A stretch of 64,000 nucleotides of DNA from Methanobrevibacter gottschalkii DSM 11977 (GTDB taxonomy: Archaea; Methanobacteriota; Methanobacteria; Methanobacteriales; Methanobacteriaceae): NCBI RefSeq assembly GCF_003814835.1, contig NZ_RKRG01000001.1:124001-188000 (forward strand), in the 5' to 3' direction. Made by a program: the position numbers and the translations under genes. Positions 60,047-64,000 of this stretch are shown here, piece after piece. Every line of letters begins with the position of its first letter. The first letter of the stretch is position 1. The notes below the pieces were generated by a model. That model was not told the DNA's origin and made no database searches. It was given only the letters and a program-made list of their open reading frames with translations.

Positions 60047-60586
60047 TTAATTAGTTTTTGTTAATTTATCAATTATTTCTTGATATTTTTCATTTTGTAA
60101 TTTTAAACCAATTATATTGGTTTTATTAGATTTAATTATTTCTTCTTTGGATTTAAGTAAATTTGAAATTTGTTCATCTTGTTTTTCGATAATGGAATCC
60201 TTTTGTTTTAATAACTCACCATATGTTTTAGATATCTTTCTAAGTTGAATTTCAAGATTTTCAGTATTGTTACTTACTTGAATTTTATAATCATCAATTA
60301 AAGATCTGAGATACCTAACTTGATCCTGTTTATCCTCAATGATTACTTCTTTTTCTTTAATTTTATCAGATAAATCATCCAATTCACTCATTGTGGCTTT
60401 ATCATAATCTATCTTTGTATCAAGTTTATCCTCCAAATTTTTCTTTTCATATTTTAATTTAGTTGCATATAACCTCAGTTTATTAATTTCTTCTTTTTTA
60501 TTTTCCAACTCAATATTGAGCTCATCAATTTCGGCATTTTTAAGTTCCAATTCATATTTTAAATCTTTATAACTTCCATCTGACAT
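60047..60586 (-). CDS. Coiled-coil protein upstream of pyrD
   Basis: A 179-residue highly charged protein, almost entirely alpha-helical with heptad repeats from start to end (ELELKNAEIDELNIELENKK; LEIQLRKISKTYGELLKQ). The start at 60586 (MSDGSYKDL) has gagatt just upstream. The longest frame would add 25 hydrophobic, cysteine-rich residues from the region between this gene and nop5, and is not favoured. No domain is recognisable. Function is unknown; it is a candidate scaffold. It is divergent from nop5 and may share a promoter region with it. Confidence 0.65.
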   Translation of the reverse strand: MSDGSYKDLKYELELKNAEIDELNIELENKKEEINKLRLYATKLKYEKKNLEDKLDTKIDYDKATMSELDDLSDKIKEKEVIIEDKQDQVRYLRSLIDDYKIQVSNNTENLEIQLRKISKTYGELLKQKDSIIEKQDEQISNLLKSKEEIIKSNKTNIIGLKLQNEKYQEIIDKLTKTN

Positions 60587-60699
60587 AATCTCAAATCCAA
60601 AAAGACAACAACAATATACTAATTCTATTATCTTTAAATAAATTAAATCTTCGTATACCATGAAAATGCTTATTAAAAATAAAAAAAATATTTAATTTC

Positions 60700-61851
60700 A
60701 TGGAATGTTATATAACTTACTCAGTTAAAGGATTTTTAGCATTTAATAGTGAAAATGAATTAATATCCGAAAAATTATTTCCAGAAGATAAAATAATTGA
60801 CAGATTAGCTGAAATTGATGACAAAAAAATAGTTGAAGAAGAATTAGAAATAATTGAAGAAGTTTCAAGTGATTATGATGAAATTATCATTGAGTCAAAC
60901 AAAAGACGTTCTGATTATGATAATGAAAAAATAATTGTAAAAACACCAAATCAAGGTGGGGAATATTTAAGAAACAATTATGAAAAATTTAAATTAGATT
61001 CAGAGGAAATAACTTCAATTTATAGAAATTTAGCAATTTATAAAATCAAAAAAGAATCAGCTTCAGAAGATAAACATCTAATCCAAGCTATTAATTCCAT
61101 TGATGAAATTGATGAAAGCATTTCTAAACTAATTGAAAGAATTAGAGAATGGTATGCTCTTTATTTCCCAGAAATGGATGTCATTCATAATAATGAGACA
61201 TACATAAAATTAATATCACAAAATAAGACAAAAGAAAAGATTATTGAAGCAAAGCCTGATGCGTTTCCAAATGATATTATTGACCTTGAAGAGGATATAA
61301 ATCCTTTAGATTTAGAAATTATGAATAATTATGCTAATTCTATTTATGAACTCCAAAAATCAAGAAAAAATATTGAAGATTATATTGATAAAAAAATGGA
61401 ATCAATTGCACCTAATTTAAAACTTTTAGTTGGATCATCCCTTGGTGCAAAGCTAATTTCACATGCCGGAGGCATTAAAAGACTTGCAGTTTATCCATCA
61501 AGTACTGTTCAAATAATGGGTGCTGAAAAAGCATTATTTAGACATTTGAAAAGTGGAGACAGACCTCCCAAATATGGATTAATTTATCAACACCCACAAG
61601 TAAGAGGTGCAAAATGGTGGAATCGTGGGAAAATTGCAAGAATGCTTGCTGGAATGATCTCATTAGCTGTTAGAAGAGACGTGTTTACGAAAACTTTTGA
61701 TGAAAATGTTGCTGATGAATTAACATCAAAAATTGAAGAAATAGAAAAAAATAACCCATTTCCAACAAAAACAACAAAAAGAAGAAATGAAGAACGCTCC
61801 AAATCTAAAAAAAGTAAGAAAAAAGGGAAGAAAAGGAAAAAAAGGAGATAA
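60700..61851 (+). CDS. nop5: C/D box RNP protein Nop5/Nop56
   Basis: A 383-residue archaeal Nop5/Nop56. It binds C/D guide RNAs with L7Ae and recruits fibrillarin for 2'-O-methylation of rRNA and tRNA. The central coiled coil spans about 115-225. The Nop domain is plain: IAPNLKLLVGSSLGAKLISH (about 231-250), then SSTVQIMGAEKALFRHL and PKYGLIYQHPQVRGAKWWNRGK (split by listing). A Lys-rich tail follows. The N-terminal half is unusually acidic and the ATG has no clear ribosome-binding site. flpA starts 3 bases after the stop. Confidence 0.95.
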   Translation: MECYITYSVKGFLAFNSENELISEKLFPEDKIIDRLAEIDDKKIVEEELEIIEEVSSDYDEIIIESNKRRSDYDNEKIIVKTPNQGGEYLRNNYEKFKLDSEEITSIYRNLAIYKIKKESASEDKHLIQAINSIDEIDESISKLIERIREWYALYFPEMDVIHNNETYIKLISQNKTKEKIIEAKPDAFPNDIIDLEEDINPLDLEIMNNYANSIYELQKSRKNIEDYIDKKMESIAPNLKLLVGSSLGAKLISHAGGIKRLAVYPSSTVQIMGAEKALFRHLKSGDRPPKYGLIYQHPQVRGAKWWNRGKIARMLAGMISLAVRRDVFTKTFDENVADELTSKIEEIEKNNPFPTKTTKRRNEERSKSKKSKKKGKKRKKRR

Positions 61852-61854
61852 AGC

Positions 61855-62496
61855 ATGAATGTATATTTTAAAGATGGAAATGTAGCAACTAAGAATTTAA
61901 ATCCTGGAACTTCAGTTTATGGGGAAGAATTAATTCAAGAAGATGTTGAATATAGAATATGGAATCCTAGACGTTCAAAATTATCAGCAGCACTATTAAA
62001 TGGACTGGAGAATTTAAAGCTTGAAGATACTTCAAAAGTATTATATCTGGGTGCTTCAACTGGAACAACAGTTTCACACATTTCAGATGTCTTAATTAAC
62101 GGAAGAATATATGCCGTTGAATTTTCACCAACAACAGCTAAAAAATTAGTTCAACTTTCACGTAAGAGATTTAATATTGCTCCGATTTTAGGAGATGCAA
62201 CAAAACCTAAAGAATACCTTAACATTGTCGAAAAGGTAGACTTAGTATACTGTGATGTTGCTCAACCAACACAAAGTGAATTGTTTATGAAAAATATCAA
62301 CATGTTCGCAAAAGATAATGCACAGGGACTTATAACAATTAAAGCTAGAAGTATTGATGTAGTACAAAAACCAAAAAAGATTTTCAAGGAACAAGAGAAG
62401 AAATTGAAAGAAAAAGGTTTTAAAATTATTGAAAAAGTGAAACTGGAACCTTACGAAAAAGACCATATTGCATTATTAGTAGAGAAAAATTTTTAA
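61855..62496 (+). CDS. flpA: Fibrillarin-like rRNA/tRNA 2'-O-methyltransferase
   Basis: A 213-residue methyltransferase of the archaeal C/D RNP. Family marks are YRIWNPRRSKLSAALLNGL near residue 33, LYLGASTGTTVSHISD (SAM loop, about 63-78), YAVEFSPTTAKKLV and YCDVAQPTQSELF. It is adjacent to nop5, the usual archaeal pairing. A strong gagat-type site precedes it. After the stop the gene-free region begins. Confidence 0.96.
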   Translation: MNVYFKDGNVATKNLNPGTSVYGEELIQEDVEYRIWNPRRSKLSAALLNGLENLKLEDTSKVLYLGASTGTTVSHISDVLINGRIYAVEFSPTTAKKLVQLSRKRFNIAPILGDATKPKEYLNIVEKVDLVYCDVAQPTQSELFMKNINMFAKDNAQGLITIKARSIDVVQKPKKIFKEQEKKLKEKGFKIIEKVKLEPYEKDHIALLVEKNF

Positions 62497-63129
62497 AAAA
62501 AATCAGACAGTTTTCACCATCAAATAAGCTAAAAAATAGCTATGAGAAATATAAAAAATTACTACAAAAAAGCTGAAAAAGTATTACTTAGATAGCTTTT
62601 TATACTAGAAAATTTAAAACTATATGTGCTAATGCAAATAAAATAAAAGTTCATTAAATTGTCCTTTAGGTTGATTCACTCTATTAATCACTCCATTTAA
62701 TTAAAGCCTAAAGGCATGAACTTATTTTATAAAAATATTATTTTTTAAAAGATTTTATTTTAAAGACCATTTTACTAATTTTAATCGAAAAAAGTATTAC
62801 TCTTAAGAGTTCGAATTCCCTACAGATTTATTTATTAAATTAGAAATTTAATTCATAGGAAAGGCAACAACCAAATTAATTTTTAATAAAACAAATTTTT
62901 CAGATGAACAAACAAGATTACATGAAAAGATATTTATGAAAATAGCCCATTTCATTTGAAGTTCAATTTTTCATATAACTTAATAAACCAAAAATAATAT
63001 TAGAAAAAGATTTGATTAAATAAAAAATATACCTAATTAAATGAATAATAGATATAATATTCCATGATATAATTAGTTATAAAATAAAAATAATAAAATG
63101 AATTATATAAAAATCATCCAAAGTATATG
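62497..63129. other. Gene-free region with a nested stem-loop
   Basis: About 630 bases between flpA and coaBC hold no convincing gene. Two short hairpins lie near the flpA end (AGCTA...TAGCT at 62527-62541; AAAAAGCT 62567-62574 with AGCTTTTT 62594-62601). A larger nested structure spans 62647-62723: arms AAGTTCAT/ATGAACTT outside, CCTTTAGG/CCTAAAGG inside and TGATT/AATCA in the loop. A 12-base palindrome, ACTCTTAAGAGT, is at 62799-62810. An open run at 62852-62959 (peptide ends FMKIAHFI) may be gene debris. Confidence 0.5.
62647..62723. ncRNA. Candidate structured RNA or small repeat element
   Basis: Three nested complementary segments are present: AAGTTCAT (62647-62654) with ATGAACTT (62716-62723), CCTTTAGG (62663-62670) with CCTAAAGG (62707-62714), and TGATT (62672-62676) with AATCA (62686-62690). 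This arrangement is unlikely in random AT-rich DNA. No known RNA class is recognised and the strand is undetermined. Confidence 0.3.
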
Positions 63130-63804
63130 TTAATATACATGTGAAGACAATTTTTTTGAAATTACATCGAAAATAACTTTTGCAATTTCCCTTTTTGAAG
63201 CTAGAGGAACAGTTAATACTTCATCATCAACTATAAGGACTTCATTATTGTCAGATCCGAATTGACACTCATTTTTAGAGATATCATTAGCAACAACAAT
63301 ATCCGTACCGGCATGTTCAATCTGCTTTCTAGCACAACAAATGATTTCTTCCTTTGATATATTAAATTCAGCTTTAAAACCAACCAAAAAAATATTAGGA
63401 TTTATTTTCTTAACTTGGCGAATAATTTTAGTTGCAGGTTTTAAATCCAATGATAAAGAACTATTTGAATCTATTTTTTTATCATTTTTCTTCTTAAATT
63501 CAAAATCTGAAACTGCAGCAGTAGATATGAATATATCAAAATCAGGAATTAGATTTAAAATAACATTATTCATCTCATTACCCGTTTCTACATGAATAAC
63601 ATCGAAAACAGAAGGAATCTCGACACTGACTTTAGCCACAACTAAAGTTAAATCCGCACCTCTAATATATGCTTCTTTTGCAAGTGCCAAACCCATTTTT
63701 CCAGAAGATTTATTTGTAATGCCCCTTACAGAATCAATAGGTTCATATGTTCCACCAAGACTTATTAAAACCTTTTTTCCTTTAATAAAATCAATCCTTC
63801 TTAT
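63130..63804 (-). pseudogene. coaBC: Phosphopantothenate-cysteine ligase (CoaB) part of frameshifted coaBC
   Basis: The CoaB half of the coenzyme A enzyme CoaBC, in its own frame. The open frame starts RRIDFIKGKKVLISLGGTYE then PIDSVRGITNKSSGKMGLALA, the dinucleotide-like and ligase signature. It continues with DIFISTAAVSDF and KPATKIIRQVKKINP to the end. No ATG precedes the essential GGT motif; the first ATG (63696) would remove it. The CoaC half upstream is one frame away. One extra base in the CC pair at 63796-63797 would explain the break. Because CoA synthesis is essential, a sequencing or assembly error, or re-initiation, is as likely as a true lesion. Confidence 0.8.
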
Positions 63805-64000
63805 TTAGATTAATAGTCCTTAAAGATTCAAGTACAATATCCTCTTTTGATGGGAATTTAGCTTTTCCTTCATCCATACGAGGTTTAATAAAACTAGCTG
63901 ATTTTTCTTGTTTAATTTTATCAATATTTCCCTTAATAGCTTTATACATTGAATCATGCATGGATGGAACAAATATTATTGGAGTATCATGACCATAAGC
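63791..64000 (-). pseudogene. coaBC: Phosphopantothenoylcysteine decarboxylase (CoaC) part of frameshifted coaBC, partial
   Basis: The last 69 residues of the CoaC domain, running in from beyond the right edge of the window. AYGHDTPIIFVPSMHDSMYK matches the family P-A-M-n-x-x-M block near the flavin/substrate site. The linker FPSKEDIVLESLRTINLNK ends in a TGA at 63791-63793, where a bifunctional CoaBC would continue straight into the ligase domain. It overlaps the CoaB frame by 14 bases in a +1 relation. The rest of the gene is not visible. Confidence 0.75.

Noticed and set aside
62805-62820. gttcgaattccc resembling a tRNA T-loop and possible attachment site
   Set aside because: The flanking bases do not form the T-stem (the G53-C61 pair and next pairs fail), and no acceptor or anticodon arm is nearby.

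Overview
This window is chromosomal DNA of a hydrogenotrophic, pseudomurein-type methanogen of the order Methanobacteriales, most likely a Methanobrevibacter close to M. smithii. The evidence is very AT-rich DNA, adjacent mcrBDCGA and mtrEDCBAFGH operons, an mvhDGAB hydrogenase operon, a family B DNA polymerase encoded as a split large-subunit gene, an archaeal sortase, and genes for methanopterin, F420, coenzyme M, methanofuran and corrinoid synthesis. Species cannot be fixed from the sequence alone.

Layout. 1-4.2 kb: start of an MreB-like actin gene and an overlapping unknown gene on the minus strand; then on the plus strand archaetidylserine synthase, a CpaB-like membrane protein, a sortase and MptD. 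4.2-12.9 kb: mfnA, ppsA, ribosomal protein L10e, a Pcc1-like gene, a zinc-finger membrane protein, a TmcAL-like nucleotidyltransferase and pyrC. 12.9-13.5 kb: decayed remnants of two different insertion sequences on opposite strands. 13.5-17.6 kb: mvhDGAB (minus). 17.9-22.4 kb: SUF iron-sulfur pair, PRC-barrel protein, cobY and methanogenesis marker 14. 22.6-32.6 kb: mtrEDCBAFGH and mcrBDCGA (minus), separated by a hairpin terminator. 33.0-35.8 kb: mmp10 (McrA arginine methylase) divergent from mcr, then marker 7 and an unknown gene. 35.8-53.0 kb: mostly plus-strand housekeeping and cofactor genes (comB, TraB-like, DUF1922, CBS/CNNM, cation exchanger, PP-loop tRNA thiolase, degT-like, trm1, lrp-like, mptA, cofG, taw2, psmB, fttA, purM, comC). 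53.2-62.5 kb: secreted adhesin-like protein, polB1, AI-2E-type membrane protein, pyrK/pyrD, a coiled-coil protein, nop5 and fibrillarin. 62.5-63.1 kb: a gene-free stretch with a nested stem-loop. 63.1-64.0 kb: coaBC, apparently broken by a one-base frameshift and running off the window.

How it works together. The core is the last part of methanogenesis: Mtr makes methyl-CoM and pumps Na+, Mcr releases methane, and Mvh supplies H2-derived electrons to heterodisulfide reductase. Around it sit genes that build or modify these enzymes and their cofactors: Mmp10 (McrA arginine methylation), markers 7 and 14, CobY (corrinoid for MtrA), ComB/ComC (CoM), MptA/MptD (methanopterin), MfnA (methanofuran), CofG (F420) and SufBC (FeS clusters).

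I found no CRISPR array, tRNA, rRNA, prophage or obvious defence island. The least explained items are the CpaB-like/sortase pair, the matching promoter-leader architecture of mvh and mcr, the inverted repeat in front of fttA, the unknown gene in the mcr neighbourhood, and the broken coaBC.
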